From Falsochrobactrum ovis (GTDB lineage: Bacteria; Pseudomonadota; Alphaproteobacteria; Rhizobiales; Rhizobiaceae): a stretch of DNA of 64,000 nt. Shown piece after piece: positions 36,147-46,265 of the stretch. The notes beneath the pieces were generated by a model, which saw nothing but the letters and a program-made list of their open reading frames with translations, was not told the origin of the DNA and made no database searches. The first letter of the stretch is position 1, and the number at the start of each line of letters is the position of its first letter. The stretch covers positions 1-64,000 of the forward strand of contig NZ_QLMK01000001.1 in the NCBI RefSeq assembly GCF_003259955.1. The letters run 5' to 3'. A program made the translations under genes and the position numbers.

Positions 36147-38675
36147 ATGCGGCAAGGATACTCGCCTTCATACCCGCTGCGTGACGAGCGGCTTTCGGGG
36201 GACAGGTTAAAGCTGTCCAATATTTTTCGTCGGCAGATTAATATTCTGCTCGGCCTCGCTTTGCTCTGCCTCTGCGCAATGGCAGTAGGCGCACTTGCAA
36301 CTTGGAATGTTGCAGATCCCAGCCTCAGCCACGCAACCGATAATCCTATAACAAATGCTTTGGGCTATCCCGGCGCGGTGTTTTCTGACCTCGCGATGCA
36401 GTTCTTTGGACTAGCAAGTGTACCCGCCTTATTGCCCCTTGCTGTCTGGTCTTTATTGCTCATCACCCGCGGCTATGTCGGCATTCTGGGCAAAAGAAGC
36501 TTTGCATGGATTTGCGCTGCTCTGCTTTTTGCTGCTATTGCAAGCTGTTTTGCAGCCCCTGCAAGCTGGCCGATGCCCATCGGTTTGGGTGGCGTATTCG
36601 GCGATCTGATGCTGCGCATTCCGGCAGTTTTTCTTGGAAAATTTCCTCAAGGTTCAGTCGCTTCGATTATTGCGCTTGTGCTGGCTTTGCCAGCCCTGTG
36701 GCTTTGCCTTTATGCAAGTGCAATCGTTGGGGGCCGCAACGCAGCTGGCCGCTCCTCGCCAGATAGCGAAGCCATTGAACAAGACTTCACGGACGAAGAA
36801 TACGAAGAGGCTAGCTCCGGCGGTCTGCGCGTGTTCGCAGCGGAGCTTGCGGGAAGATTGACCCATATGGGACTTAGCACCATCGCATCTTTTAGACGCC
36901 TCACCGGCCTTGGCCGTCGCAGCGCGCAAGACGATGAATTTGCTGATATGCGCCATTCGCGAGGCGCTGCTAACGCCCGCACCCATATGCGGCGCGAGCC
37001 GGGCTTTGATAGTCCGGAAGAACTCGACGCACCCTTTGATCGGGAAGATACCCCGCTCGCTGGACAAGAATGGCACGACACCCCTCCCGCGCGTAACAAA
37101 CGCGCATCGCGTGCCGCTTCCAAAACTGGTCGCGACCAGCGCGCAGGTCTGCGCAATAGCGGTGCATTTGAAATGCCTGCGCTGCATTTTCTTGCCGAAC
37201 CCAAGCAAGTCCAGCGCGATGCTTCTCTTTCCCGCGAAGTGCTTGAGCAAAATGCCCGGCTTCTTGAAGGCGTCCTGGAAGATTTCGGCGTGCGCGGCGA
37301 AATCATCAATGTAAAGCCCGGTCCCGTCGTCACCCTTTACGAACTCGAACCCGCTCCGGGAATCAAATCCTCGCGCGTTATCGGACTTGCAGATGATATT
37401 GCCCGCTCCATGAGCGCAATAGCCGCCCGCGTTGCAGTTGTGCCAGGCCGCAACGTTATTGGTATTGAGCTGCCAAACCAAAAGCGTGAGATGGTCTATC
37501 TGCGCGAAATGCTCGCAAGCCGCGATTTTGAGCAATCCAAATCAAAACTTGCCCTTGCTTTGGGCAAAACGATCAATGGCGATCCGGTCATCGCCGATAT
37601 CGCAAAAATGCCTCACCTGCTGGTCGCAGGTACCACCGGTTCCGGTAAATCAGTTGCCATCAACACTATGATCCTGTCGCTGCTTTACCGTATGACCCCG
37701 GATCAGTGCCGCCTGATCATGATTGACCCCAAAATGCTCGAATTATCCATCTATGATGGTATTCCGCACCTTCTTACACCGGTTGTAACCGACCCGAAAA
37801 AGGCAGTTGTAGCGCTCAAATGGACCGTGCGCGAAATGGAAGACCGCTATCGCAAAATGTCGAAAGTCGGTGTTCGCAATATTGATGGCTTTAACCAACG
37901 GGTTCTGGAGGCGCAGCGCAGGGGCGAACAAATCGCCCGCACGGTGCAAACCGGCTTTGACCGCGACACCGGCGAAGCAATCTACGAAACCGAACAGCTC
38001 GATCTTGAACCAATGCCCTATATCGTCGTGATCATCGACGAAATGGCCGATCTGATGATGGTCGCGGGCAAGGAAATCGAAGGCACTGTCCAGCGTCTCG
38101 CGCAAATGGCGCGTGCTGCCGGTATTCACGTTATCATGGCCACACAGCGCCCCTCGGTTGACGTTATTACTGGTACGATTAAAGCCAATTTCCCCACCCG
38201 TATTTCCTTCCAAGTCACCTCCAAGATCGACAGCCGCACGATTCTGGGTGAACAAGGGGCCGAACAATTGCTTGGACAGGGTGACATGCTGTTCATGGCA
38301 GGCGGTGGGCGCATCCAGCGCGTTCACGGACCCTTTGTTGGCGATGACGAGGTCGAAGCGGTCGTCCAGCATCTTAAGCTTCAGGGTGTGCCGGAATATC
38401 TTGATGCAATTACCGAAGAGGATGAAGAGGATATTTCAGGCGGTCCGGCCGGAACATCGGGCCTTGAAAACTCTGACGATCCCTATGATCAGGCGGTCGC
38501 AATTGTTCTTCGCGACAAGAAAGTCTCTACTTCATATATCCAGCGCCGCCTTAGCATCGGCTATAATCGCGCAGCCACAATCATCGAGCGCATGGAGGAA
38601 GAGGGCATCATCAGCCCGGCCAATCATGCGGGCAAACGCGAAATTTTGGTCCCTACCGATGATGATGAATTTTAG
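36147..38675 (+). CDS. ftsK: DNA translocase FtsK
   Basis: Septal DNA pump that clears the chromosome terminus and activates XerCD recombination. The protein is 842 aa. Four membrane segments lie in the first 200 residues, then a charged, low-complexity linker at about 205-340. The motor has Walker A GTTGSGKS (K501), Walker B region [16 protein letters not shown], and [41 protein letters not shown]. The C-terminal gamma winged helix that reads KOPS sequences is intact ([19 protein letters not shown]). No Shine-Dalgarno is obvious before the ATG, and a hairpin lies just upstream. Confidence 0.98.
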   Translation: MRQGYSPSYPLRDERLSGDRLKLSNIFRRQINILLGLALLCLCAMAVGALATWNVADPSLSHATDNPITNALGYPGAVFSDLAMQFFGLASVPALLPLAVWSLLLITRGYVGILGKRSFAWICAALLFAAIASCFAAPASWPMPIGLGGVFGDLMLRIPAVFLGKFPQGSVASIIALVLALPALWLCLYASAIVGGRNAAGRSSPDSEAIEQDFTDEEYEEASSGGLRVFAAELAGRLTHMGLSTIASFRRLTGLGRRSAQDDEFADMRHSRGAANARTHMRREPGFDSPEELDAPFDREDTPLAGQEWHDTPPARNKRASRAASKTGRDQRAGLRNSGAFEMPALHFLAEPKQVQRDASLSREVLEQNARLLEGVLEDFGVRGEIINVKPGPVVTLYELEPAPGIKSSRVIGLADDIARSMSAIAARVAVVPGRNVIGIELPNQKREMVYLREMLASRDFEQSKSKLALALGKTINGDPVIADIAKMPHLLVAGTTGSGKSVAINTMILSLLYRMTPDQCRLIMIDPKMLELSIYDGIPHLLTPVVTDPKKAVVALKWTVREMEDRYRKMSKVGVRNIDGFNQRVLEAQRRGEQIARTVQTGFDRDTGEAIYETEQLDLEPMPYIVVIIDEMADLMMVAGKEIEGTVQRLAQMARAAGIHVIMATQRPSVDVITGTIKANFPTRISFQVTSKIDSRTILGEQGAEQLLGQGDMLFMAGGGRIQRVHGPFVGDDEVEAVVQHLKLQGVPEYLDAITEEDEEDISGGPAGTSGLENSDDPYDQAVAIVLRDKKVSTSYIQRRLSIGYNRAATIIERMEEEGIISPANHAGKREILVPTDDDEF

Positions 38676-38737
38676 TAACGCCAAAACTCAATTAAACTCG
38701 CCACACTCGCGACAAACTGGGTAACTACGCTACAACA

Positions 38738-39445
38738 ATGATGAAAAGTGAAAGATTGCCGATGATATTCTCAACAGTTCGCGCACGCTTCTCTCGATTG
38801 GCGAAATTCGGTCACTCTGTGTCTTTAGCGGCTTTGGGCGCACTGATGTTCGCAACGGCTGCGCCTGCGGTTTTCACATCGGCCCCAGCCTTTGCGCAAG
38901 GTGCAAACGATGCAGCAGTGGCGCAAAATATTGCCGATCATTTCTCATCCGTTCGCACCATCACGGGCGAGTTCGTTCAGTTCGGCCCTAAAGGCGAACA
39001 ATCAGGCGGTACCTTCTATATCGAACGCCCCGGTAAAATTCGCTTCAACTATAATAACTCCCCGATCCGGGTAATTTCTGACGGAAATCAAGTCGTCATC
39101 AATAATCGCAAACTTGACACTTGGGATCTTTATGCACTTTCCACCACCCCGCTAAACCTGCTTTTGGCAGACCGGATTAATCTTGGCGGTGGACGTTTAA
39201 AAAGCGTCAAGCAGGAACCTGACGTTATCACCTTGGTATTGGGTGATAAATCCCTGTTCGGCAGCTCCACAATTACCATGATGTTTGACCCAAAAAATTA
39301 TGAGCTCAAACAGTGGACCATCACCGACGCCCAAAATCTTGATACGACCGTTATGGTGTTCAATCTAAGAACCGGTGTTCGGTTCACCGATGATATGTTC
39401 AAGATCGACTATCAACGCATCGCAAACAAAACCAAACGCCGCTAA
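38738..39445 (+). CDS. lolA: Outer-membrane lipoprotein carrier LolA
   Basis: Periplasmic carrier that moves lipoproteins from LolCDE to the outer membrane. The precursor is 235 aa with a signal peptide ending near SAPAFAQ; an internal start at 38762 (MIFSTVRARFSRLAK) is equally plausible, as neither has a strong ribosome binding site. The mature part shows the typical FSSVRTITGEFVQFGPKG, GTFYIERPGKIRFNY and GDKSLFGSSTITMMFDPKNYELKQW. It follows ftsK by 62 bases, the usual alphaproteobacterial order. Confidence 0.93.
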   Translation: MMKSERLPMIFSTVRARFSRLAKFGHSVSLAALGALMFATAAPAVFTSAPAFAQGANDAAVAQNIADHFSSVRTITGEFVQFGPKGEQSGGTFYIERPGKIRFNYNNSPIRVISDGNQVVINNRKLDTWDLYALSTTPLNLLLADRINLGGGRLKSVKQEPDVITLVLGDKSLFGSSTITMMFDPKNYELKQWTITDAQNLDTTVMVFNLRTGVRFTDDMFKIDYQRIANKTKRR

Positions 39446-39478
39446 TTCAACGCTCCTAATCCAGGGCCGCTAATTCAA
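39438..39478. repeat. 13-bp direct repeat at the end of lolA
   Basis: GCCGCTAATTCAA occurs at 39438-39450, spanning the lolA stop codon, and again at 39466-39478, 28 bases later. Confidence 0.8.
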
Positions 39479-39591
39479 GGTCAGACATCTTCCAAAAACG
39501 CATCCAGTGAAAGCGCTTCCCCGTCACGGTTGCAATAATAGGATAATTGTTTAGGTTCGCGGCCATCTTCTGATTGTCGCGAGTCTCTCCC

Positions 39592-40398
39592 ATGGTTTTT
39601 TCCGTTGCTACTTGGAATATCAATTCCGTGCGCCTGCGCATGCCGCTTGTTGAGCAGTTTCTGCAAGATTACCAACCGGATGTGCTTTGCCTTCAAGAAA
39701 CCAAGTGCCCCGATAATCTGTTTCCGTTCAAACCTTTGCGCGCTCTTGGCTATGATCATATCGAGATTAGTGGCCAAAAAGGCTATCATGGGGTGGCTAC
39801 CATTTCCCGCCATCCGCTGAGCGAAGTTGAAAAAATCGGCTTCTGCGAGATGGGTGACTGCCGACACCTCAGCGCAGTAGTTCAGGCCGGAGCCAAAAAA
39901 ATTCGCCTTCATAATTTTTATGTTCCCGCAGGCGGCGACGAGCCGAACCCGGAAATCAATCCGAAATTTGCCCATAAGCTTGCATTTCTTGATGAAATGC
40001 GTGCCATCACCGCCGAGGATGGCCAGCAATATTCATCGCTTCTGGTGGGCGATCTCAACATTGCTCCGCTGGAAAACGACGTTTGGTCGCATAAGCAACT
40101 GCTTAAAATCGTAAGCCATACCCCAATTGAGACCGAAACGCTTGAGGACCTTCGCGTAAAAGGTGGCTGGGCCGACCTGATGCGTCATTACATTCCTGCG
40201 GACCAGAAAATCTATACTTGGTGGAGTTATCGCGCGAAAGACTGGGACGCATCTGATCGCGGCCGCAGACTTGATCACATTTGGGGTTCTCATGATCTCG
40301 TAGATTCTTTGACAAAGATAGAGATCCTGCGCGCAGCACGCGGATGGGATCGCCCATCCGACCATGTGCCTGTGATTGCCAGTTTTGATCTGGGTTAA
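39592..40398 (+). CDS. xthA: Exodeoxyribonuclease III
   Basis: Repair enzyme with AP-endonuclease and 3'-5' exonuclease activity, 268 aa from the ATG at 39592 (MVFSVATWNINSVRLRMPL); the frame opens six codons earlier. The metal and catalytic motifs are CLQETKC (Glu), GDLNIAP (Asp/Asn), LDHIWGS and the final SDHVPV His. It lies between lolA and lysA, as in other Rhizobiales. Confidence 0.95.
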   Translation: MVFSVATWNINSVRLRMPLVEQFLQDYQPDVLCLQETKCPDNLFPFKPLRALGYDHIEISGQKGYHGVATISRHPLSEVEKIGFCEMGDCRHLSAVVQAGAKKIRLHNFYVPAGGDEPNPEINPKFAHKLAFLDEMRAITAEDGQQYSSLLVGDLNIAPLENDVWSHKQLLKIVSHTPIETETLEDLRVKGGWADLMRHYIPADQKIYTWWSYRAKDWDASDRGRRLDHIWGSHDLVDSLTKIEILRAARGWDRPSDHVPVIASFDLG

Positions 40399-40505
40399 AC
40401 CGGCTCAATGAGTGAAACACCTTCTTTCGCGCAAAGGGTGATTTCACTTTTTGGCATTTTAGGTTAGAGCTAACGCCACTCAATGCGTTTCGGGGAATTA
40501 ATTTG

Positions 40506-40688
40506 ATGTCAGGCCGCTCCGCAATTTCTTCAATTCTGATGATCGCTGCTCTTGCCGCGGCACTTTCAGCCTGTGGCCGCAAAGGCCCGCTGGAGCCACC
40601 GCCGGTAGCAACAATCACCAACGATCAGGGCCGCACCGTTGAGAAACCGAAGGAAGATAAGCCCTTCATTCTCGACAAATTGCTGTAA
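40506..40688 (+). CDS. Small lipoprotein, LptM/YifL-like
   Basis: A 60-aa precursor (TTG at 40503 is an alternative start). The signal sequence ends in the lipobox LSAC, so the mature lipoprotein starts at that Cys, followed by GRKGPLEPPP. Small lipoproteins with the GxKGPLxxPP head are regularly encoded directly upstream of lysA and are related to LptM, which helps mature the LptD translocon. That function is inferred from family and position. lysA starts 26 bases later. Confidence 0.82.
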   Translation: MSGRSAISSILMIAALAAALSACGRKGPLEPPPVATITNDQGRTVEKPKEDKPFILDKLL

Positions 40689-40714
40689 TTGCTGATCGGA
40701 CAAGGCTGTTTCCC

Positions 40715-41980
40715 GTGAATCATTTTGAATATCGTGACGGCGTGCTTCACGCTGAAAATGTCAGCATTCATGAAATCGCAAAATCTGTAGGCACACCGTT
40801 CTACATCTATTCCCGTGCCACGCTGGAGCGTCATTACCGCGTTTTCAATGAAGCCTTTTCCGATATGGACACGCTTGTTGCCTATGCATTGAAAGCAAAT
40901 TCCAATCAGGCAGTGCTTAGCATTCTTGCCAAGATGGGCGCTGGTGCAGATACCGTATCAGAAGGTGAAATCCGCCGCGCTCTGGCCGCTGGCATTCCTG
41001 CAAATAAAATTGTCTTTTCCGGTGTCGGTAAAACCCCTCGCGAAATGGATTTTGCACTCTCGCAAGGCATCTTTTGTTTCAATGTTGAATCCGAACCGGA
41101 GCTGGAAATCCTCTCCGCACGCGCTGTCGCACAGGGAAAGATTGCACATGTCTCGCTGCGCATCAACCCCGATGTTGACGCAAAGACCCACGCCAAAATC
41201 TCCACGGGTAAATCAGAAAATAAATTCGGCATTCCGCATGTCAAAGCCCGTCAGGCCTATGCCCGCGCAGCCAGCCTGCCCGGCATTGATGTCGTTGGCG
41301 TCGATATGCATATCGGCAGCCAGATCATTGATCTGGAACCTTTTGACAACGCCTTTGCGCTGATGGCGCAACTCGTCAAGGAACTGCAATCCGATGGTCA
41401 CAATATCCGTCATGTAGATGTCGGCGGCGGATTAGGTATTCCCTACCGCACCGACAACAATCCTCCGCCACTGCCTTTGGCTTATGCCGAAATCGTCGCC
41501 AAACACATAAAGCCTCTCGGACTAAAAACACTCTTTGAGCCGGGACGTCTGATTGCTGGCAATGCCGGTCTTCTCATCTCAGAAGTGATCTTTGTCAAAG
41601 AAGGCGACGCCAAAAATTTCATCATCGTTGATGCGGCAATGAATGATCTCATTCGCCCGACACTTTACGAGGCTTATCACGAGATAAAGCCAGTCGAGCT
41701 GCCCGCCAATGATGCACCGCGCATTCGCGCAGATTTTGTGGGTCCCGTTTGCGAGACCGGCGATTATCTCGGCCTTGATCGCGAAACAGCGAAGCCTTCA
41801 CCGGGTGAACTCGTCGCCATTTGCACGACAGGCGCCTATGGCGCGGTTTTGTCCAGCACTTATAACAGCCGACTACTTGTGCCCGAAGTGCTGGTCGATG
41901 GTGATCGTTTTCATGTCATTCGCCCTCGCGGCACCTATGAACAGCTATTAGCGCTTGATTCTGTGCCGGACTGGCTCTGA
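40715..41980 (+). CDS. lysA: Diaminopimelate decarboxylase
   Basis: Last step of lysine synthesis, converting meso-diaminopimelate to L-lysine with PLP. The protein is 421 aa. The PLP Lys is K60 in YALKANSNQAVL; HIGSQI, the phosphate-binding VGGGLGIPY, EPGRLI and the active-site CETGD are present. Together with lysC in this window it brackets the lysine pathway. Confidence 0.98.
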   Translation: MNHFEYRDGVLHAENVSIHEIAKSVGTPFYIYSRATLERHYRVFNEAFSDMDTLVAYALKANSNQAVLSILAKMGAGADTVSEGEIRRALAAGIPANKIVFSGVGKTPREMDFALSQGIFCFNVESEPELEILSARAVAQGKIAHVSLRINPDVDAKTHAKISTGKSENKFGIPHVKARQAYARAASLPGIDVVGVDMHIGSQIIDLEPFDNAFALMAQLVKELQSDGHNIRHVDVGGGLGIPYRTDNNPPPLPLAYAEIVAKHIKPLGLKTLFEPGRLIAGNAGLLISEVIFVKEGDAKNFIIVDAAMNDLIRPTLYEAYHEIKPVELPANDAPRIRADFVGPVCETGDYLGLDRETAKPSPGELVAICTTGAYGAVLSSTYNSRLLVPEVLVDGDRFHVIRPRGTYEQLLALDSVPDWL

Positions 41981-42065
41981 TTTATCAAGGAAAGCCTCGT
42001 CTTTGCCATGATGCGTGTTATCCTTAGAGGATCGACCAATCCGAAACCCCCATTAGAAAGATCGG

Positions 42066-44693
42066 ATGACGCACCAGAGCCAAAACAGCAAGGATTTGCG
42101 GCCTCGCAAACAAAGAATATTGCTTCGTCTGTTGTCCGGCGATGGCGCTGCTTTGCACCGTCTATATCAGCGTAGTTTCCTCACTCTTAGCTTCGAAAGA
42201 CTTTGGCCGCTCATCCTGCCATTGATCTTGCTAGCCGCGCTGTTTGCGAGCCTTAGCTGGTTCGGCCTATTCGGATTTATGCCGCGCTGGCTCCATATAG
42301 CGGTCTTGATATTATTCGGACTCGCCACAATTGCCGCACTCTATCGTCTTTCTTTATTCAATAAACCGTCAGACGCGGATGTAACTGCTTATATTGAAAC
42401 TGTTAATGGGCTGCTGCATGAGCCTTTAGCGGTGCAAAGCGCCCAGATTGCAACCGATGCTGACGACCCCGTCGCACTCGCTCTCTGGCAAGAGCACCAA
42501 CTCCGCATGGCCCGTCGATTGAAGGCACTTCAATCTGGTCTACCCCGCCCCAATATTCCGCAGCGTGATCCTTATGGGCTACGCGCTTTTATTGCCTTGC
42601 TGTTTGTCACTGCTTTTGCCTTTAGTTTCAGCCCTTCGAGCGGCCGCATCGCCGACGCGTTTCATATCCGGCCCGGTAATACAAAGGCGATTGCCCGCAT
42701 TGATGCATGGGTAACCCCTCCGCAATACACTGCTCGTGCGCCGATTTTTCTTTCCGCTGATAGAAACCCCACAACGACAGATCCCATCATAATTCCGCAG
42801 AATAGCACCGTCTCGGTTCGCATTATTGGTGGCAATTCTGAACGTTTGACCGCAACCGATGCCACCGGACACCGCAGCGATATTAAGCCTATCAAAATCG
42901 GGGAAAATGACGCGGTTCCGTCAGACCAAACGGTGGTCGATGGAAGCCGCAATTTCCAGCTGGAACTGCAACAGGATACGACATTAGAGCTATCTGGAAC
43001 CAATATTCGCTGGAGCTTTGCGATAATTCCGGACAAAGCCCCGCAGATTAATTTTACGAAGGAACCAGGCAGGGCGCTTAACGGTGCCTTGCAGCTCGCC
43101 TATGAAATCGATGATGATTACGGCGCAACGAAAGCCTTTGGCGAAATTATTCCGCTAGAATCGGATGAAGAAGACGAGGTTCTAGCTCTTTACGACGCGC
43201 CGGAACTACCGCTCGCTCTGCCCGCACGTGGATCCAAAACAGTCACCTTCTCCAAAGATCTCACCGAACATCCATGGTCTGGCGGCAAGGTGGCGCTGAC
43301 TTTGGTCGCAATTGATGCCGCAGGAAATACCGGTCGGAGTGAAACTAAAATTATAACTCTGCCCGAGCGTCCCTTTTCCAACCCTCTTGCACGAGCTGTT
43401 GTAGAACAACGGCGCATTCTCGCACTTGATGCCACCCAACGCACGCATGTGCTCGACATGCTAGCTGCGGTTTTACTCCGCCCGGAAGAAACCATCAAAA
43501 ACGCCGCCCATTATCTCGGTCTCTCAACGATTCGCAGCCGGCTTCGTCTGGCGAAAAGCGACGAAGAGCTTCGCCAAACAGCGGATTATATGTGGCAAGT
43601 AGCGCTTGGTATTGAGGACGGAAATCTTTCCGCCGCAGAAAAGCGGCTGCGGCAGGCCCAAGAAACCTTGCGTGAGGCGCTCCAGAACGGCGCATCACAA
43701 GAAGAGATCGAAAAACTTTCGGCTGAACTTCGCGAAGCTATGCAGAATTTTCTGCGTGAATTTGCCCAGCGCCAGCAGCAAAACCCCAATACACGAATGC
43801 CCGCCGACCCCAATATGCAGGTCATGACGGACAAAGATTTACAACGCATGTTGGACCAAATTGAAAATCTTGCGCGGCAGGGCTCGCGAGATCAGGCTGA
43901 ACAGCTTTTGTCGCAATTGCAAAACATGCTCAACAATTTGCAAATGGGACAACAAGCGCAGCCCGGCCAACAGGGACAAGGCCAAAGTCAGGCCAGCCAA
44001 ATGCAGCAGCAGATGAACAAGCTTGGCGATCTGATGCGCAAGCAACAGCAATTGATGAATGATACCTTCAAATTAGACCAGCAAATGCAGCAGCAATTTG
44101 GTTTCGACCCGGAGGAATTCGCTGAGGACTTTTTCCACGGTGACGATGGAACTTCTGATGAAAGCCAGCCACAAAACGGCCCATCAGACGACACCATTCC
44201 TCCAGAAATGGCAGAAACAATGCGCAAGCTGCAACAACAGCAATCGGATTTGCAATCTGAACTGCAAAAGCTTGGCGACGATCTAAGAGCGATGGGAATA
44301 GATCCCAATAAAGATTTTTCAGATGCAGGCAAGTCGATGGGAAGCGCGGCTGATGCTCTGGGCCAAAATGAAACCTCGCAAGCCGGTGACCACCAAGCAA
44401 ATGCGTTGGAAGCATTGCGCCGCGGAGGCCGCGACATGATGCAACAAATGCAACAAGCTATGGGGCAAGGCCAAGGTTGGGGCCAAAGACAAGGTAGACC
44501 GGGCGGACGAGATCCGCTGGGGCGTAAGCCCGGCAGTAGCGGGCCGGACTTTGGTGATGATGTCAAAATCCCGGGCGAAATTGACATTCAGCGTGCACGT
44601 GAAATCCTCGACGAAATCCGCCGCAGGCTTGGTGATGCACTCACCCCGCAAATGGAAAAAGAATATCTCGAACGTCTGCTGAAGTTCGACTGA
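42066..44693 (+). CDS. TIGR02302 family (DUF4175) membrane protein
   Basis: An 875-aa inner-membrane protein of unknown function, typical of Rhizobiales. Hydrophobic segments lie at about residues 47-72, 75-95 and 172-190. A periplasmic beta-rich region (about 195-440) includes ARIDAWVTPPQYTARAPIFL. The second half is helical and very rich in Gln, Met and Asn, with many near-repeats (QMQQQMNKLGDLMRKQQQL, MMQQMQQAMGQGQG) and a Gly-rich stretch near 805-840 before the conserved end IDIQRAREILDEIRRRLGD. Long glutamine-rich coiled coils suggest multimerisation, which is inference. It converges with hpt. Confidence 0.9.
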   Translation: MTHQSQNSKDLRPRKQRILLRLLSGDGAALHRLYQRSFLTLSFERLWPLILPLILLAALFASLSWFGLFGFMPRWLHIAVLILFGLATIAALYRLSLFNKPSDADVTAYIETVNGLLHEPLAVQSAQIATDADDPVALALWQEHQLRMARRLKALQSGLPRPNIPQRDPYGLRAFIALLFVTAFAFSFSPSSGRIADAFHIRPGNTKAIARIDAWVTPPQYTARAPIFLSADRNPTTTDPIIIPQNSTVSVRIIGGNSERLTATDATGHRSDIKPIKIGENDAVPSDQTVVDGSRNFQLELQQDTTLELSGTNIRWSFAIIPDKAPQINFTKEPGRALNGALQLAYEIDDDYGATKAFGEIIPLESDEEDEVLALYDAPELPLALPARGSKTVTFSKDLTEHPWSGGKVALTLVAIDAAGNTGRSETKIITLPERPFSNPLARAVVEQRRILALDATQRTHVLDMLAAVLLRPEETIKNAAHYLGLSTIRSRLRLAKSDEELRQTADYMWQVALGIEDGNLSAAEKRLRQAQETLREALQNGASQEEIEKLSAELREAMQNFLREFAQRQQQNPNTRMPADPNMQVMTDKDLQRMLDQIENLARQGSRDQAEQLLSQLQNMLNNLQMGQQAQPGQQGQGQSQASQMQQQMNKLGDLMRKQQQLMNDTFKLDQQMQQQFGFDPEEFAEDFFHGDDGTSDESQPQNGPSDDTIPPEMAETMRKLQQQQSDLQSELQKLGDDLRAMGIDPNKDFSDAGKSMGSAADALGQNETSQAGDHQANALEALRRGGRDMMQQMQQAMGQGQGWGQRQGRPGGRDPLGRKPGSSGPDFGDDVKIPGEIDIQRAREILDEIRRRLGDALTPQMEKEYLERLLKFD

Positions 44694-44735
44694 TATTCAT
44701 TAACTGCGACAGGTCACCGGCCACGCCGACACGAA

Positions 44736-45272
44736 CTATTCGCGCACATAGCCAACATAGGGAAGCTGGCGGAAAGCATGCGCCACATCCATGCCATATC
44801 CCACCACAAAATAATCCGGGCACTCAAACGCCACGAAATCGGCATTCAAATCGACCTTGCGTCGCATGCTCTTGTCCAAAAGCACGGCAATACTGACACT
44901 GCGCGCGCCACGCTCATGCATAAGCTCGCGAACGAATTTAAGCGTCTTGCCGGATTCCAGAATATCATCAATCAGCAGAACATCGCGATCGCGCACATCA
45001 CTGTCAATATCGCGCAACAACCGCACTTCGCCGCTTGACGTTCCAGTTCCATAGCTGGAGACCGTAATAAATTCGACATCTGGCTCAAGCCCAACATCGT
45101 GCATTGCCCGAATAAGATCGGCTGCGAAAATAAACGATCCCTTGAGGATGGAAATTGTTAGCAGCTTATGAAAATTATGTTTCGCAATATCCTGCGCCAA
45201 TGCAAGATTTCGCGCAGCAATTTCTTCTGCACTGAAAAGCACGTCTATGGTTTTGCCGCCGACTTCAGGCAT
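44736..45272 (-). CDS. hpt: Hypoxanthine phosphoribosyltransferase
   Basis: Purine salvage enzyme, 178 aa, making IMP (and often GMP) from the free base and PRPP. The PRPP-binding motif VLLIDDILESGKTL is intact, the flexible loop SSYGTGTSSGEVRLLRDIDSDV is present, and FECPDYFVVGYGMD is the base-binding end. AGGAG lies upstream of the ATG. It is divergent from the methyltransferase gene at 45407; an 8-bp inverted repeat lies between them. Confidence 0.96.
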   Translation of the reverse strand: MPEVGGKTIDVLFSAEEIAARNLALAQDIAKHNFHKLLTISILKGSFIFAADLIRAMHDVGLEPDVEFITVSSYGTGTSSGEVRLLRDIDSDVRDRDVLLIDDILESGKTLKFVRELMHERGARSVSIAVLLDKSMRRKVDLNADFVAFECPDYFVVGYGMDVAHAFRQLPYVGYVRE

Positions 45273-45354
45273 CTGCCGGTCTCCTGATTTATCGCCAAAA
45301 GGCTAGAAAGGGCGCTCTATAGCACGGATTTGCAAAAATGCACCATTATCCGCA

Positions 45355-45384
45355 CACGATTGTGCTGAACATTTCCCAATCGTG
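45355..45384. promoter_or_regulatory. Inverted repeat in the hpt/methyltransferase promoter region
   Basis: CACGATTG (45355-45362) and CAATCGTG (45377-45384) are perfect 8-bp inverted repeats with a 14-base gap. They lie 22 bases before the methyltransferase start and about 85 bases from the hpt start, in a 134-base divergent region. This fits a dimeric regulator's operator. Confidence 0.4.
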
Positions 45385-45406
45385 CAAATTGATATAGCTT
45401 GCTGTC

Positions 45407-46186
45407 ATGCACCCAGATATTATTGAACTACGCTCCTATTACGACACCAAACTCGGTCATCTCACCGAGCGCGCTATTCGCATGGCTTTAGCGTCCATGT
45501 GGGAGCCTGTAGCGGGTGAGAGGCTGGTAGGTCTTGGGTATAGTCTGCCATATCTTGAAAGATTTAGCGCCGATACGGAACGCAGCTTTGCTTTCATGCC
45601 AGCCGGTCAGGGAGCAATTGCCTGGCCCTCGGCAGAAAAATCCGCCACCGCGCTGGTTTTTGATGAAGAATTGCCGCTACCTGATTCATCCATCGACCGC
45701 ATTTTGATGATCCATGCGCTCGAATATGCCGAAAACGCCGCCGAAACACTGAAAGAAATGTGGCGGGTTCTCGCACCCAATGGACGTTTGGTGATCGTTG
45801 TCCCCAATAGACGAGGTGTCTGGGCTCGGCTTGATCACACGCCTTTTGGCAGCGGAAGGCCCTATAGTCGAACCCAGATGAGCGCACTTCTTCGTGAAGC
45901 AAATTTCACTGTGACCCAGGTGAATAATTCTTTGCATTTCCCACCGGTATCGCGGCGCTGGATGATGCGCCCGTGTCTTGCCATGGAGAGAATAGGGCGC
46001 AGGCTCTGGCCACTTTTCGCCGGGGTTCTGGTTGTGGAGGCACAAAAACGACTTTATCAGGGATTGCCTGTGGCTCAACGTTCCTCGCGCCGGGTCTTCG
46101 TGCCTGTTCTGGCTCCCAATGGCCGTGCGGTAAGTGGAAAATCTGCAAATCCGCTGCAAAAAGAACGTTCCACCCCCCAGAAATAA
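45407..46186 (+). CDS. SAM-dependent class I methyltransferase
   Basis: A 259-aa cytosolic methyltransferase. The first SAM motif is degenerate ([16 protein letters not shown]), and the later motifs are clear: [49 protein letters not shown]. The C-terminal part is basic with [30 protein letters not shown]. This form is common in Rhizobiales; its substrate is unknown to me. Confidence 0.85.
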   Translation: MHPDIIELRSYYDTKLGHLTERAIRMALASMWEPVAGERLVGLGYSLPYLERFSADTERSFAFMPAGQGAIAWPSAEKSATALVFDEELPLPDSSIDRILMIHALEYAENAAETLKEMWRVLAPNGRLVIVVPNRRGVWARLDHTPFGSGRPYSRTQMSALLREANFTVTQVNNSLHFPPVSRRWMMRPCLAMERIGRRLWPLFAGVLVVEAQKRLYQGLPVAQRSSRRVFVPVLAPNGRAVSGKSANPLQKERSTPQK

Positions 46187-46265
46187 GGTTTTTCTCGACT
46201 TGTCAGCACGGGCGGTTTATGCCCGCTGCATAACCTTAACTTTAGTCCTTTTGGCGGAGCCAATT

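Noticed and set aside
36654-37535. 293-codon minus-strand frame
   Set aside because: It lies wholly within ftsK, whose family match is unambiguous; it is a shadow of that gene.
46134-46265. N-terminal extension of hisC
   Set aside because: It overlaps the previous coding region and lacks the family start; the ATG at 46266 has a ribosome binding site and matches HisC.
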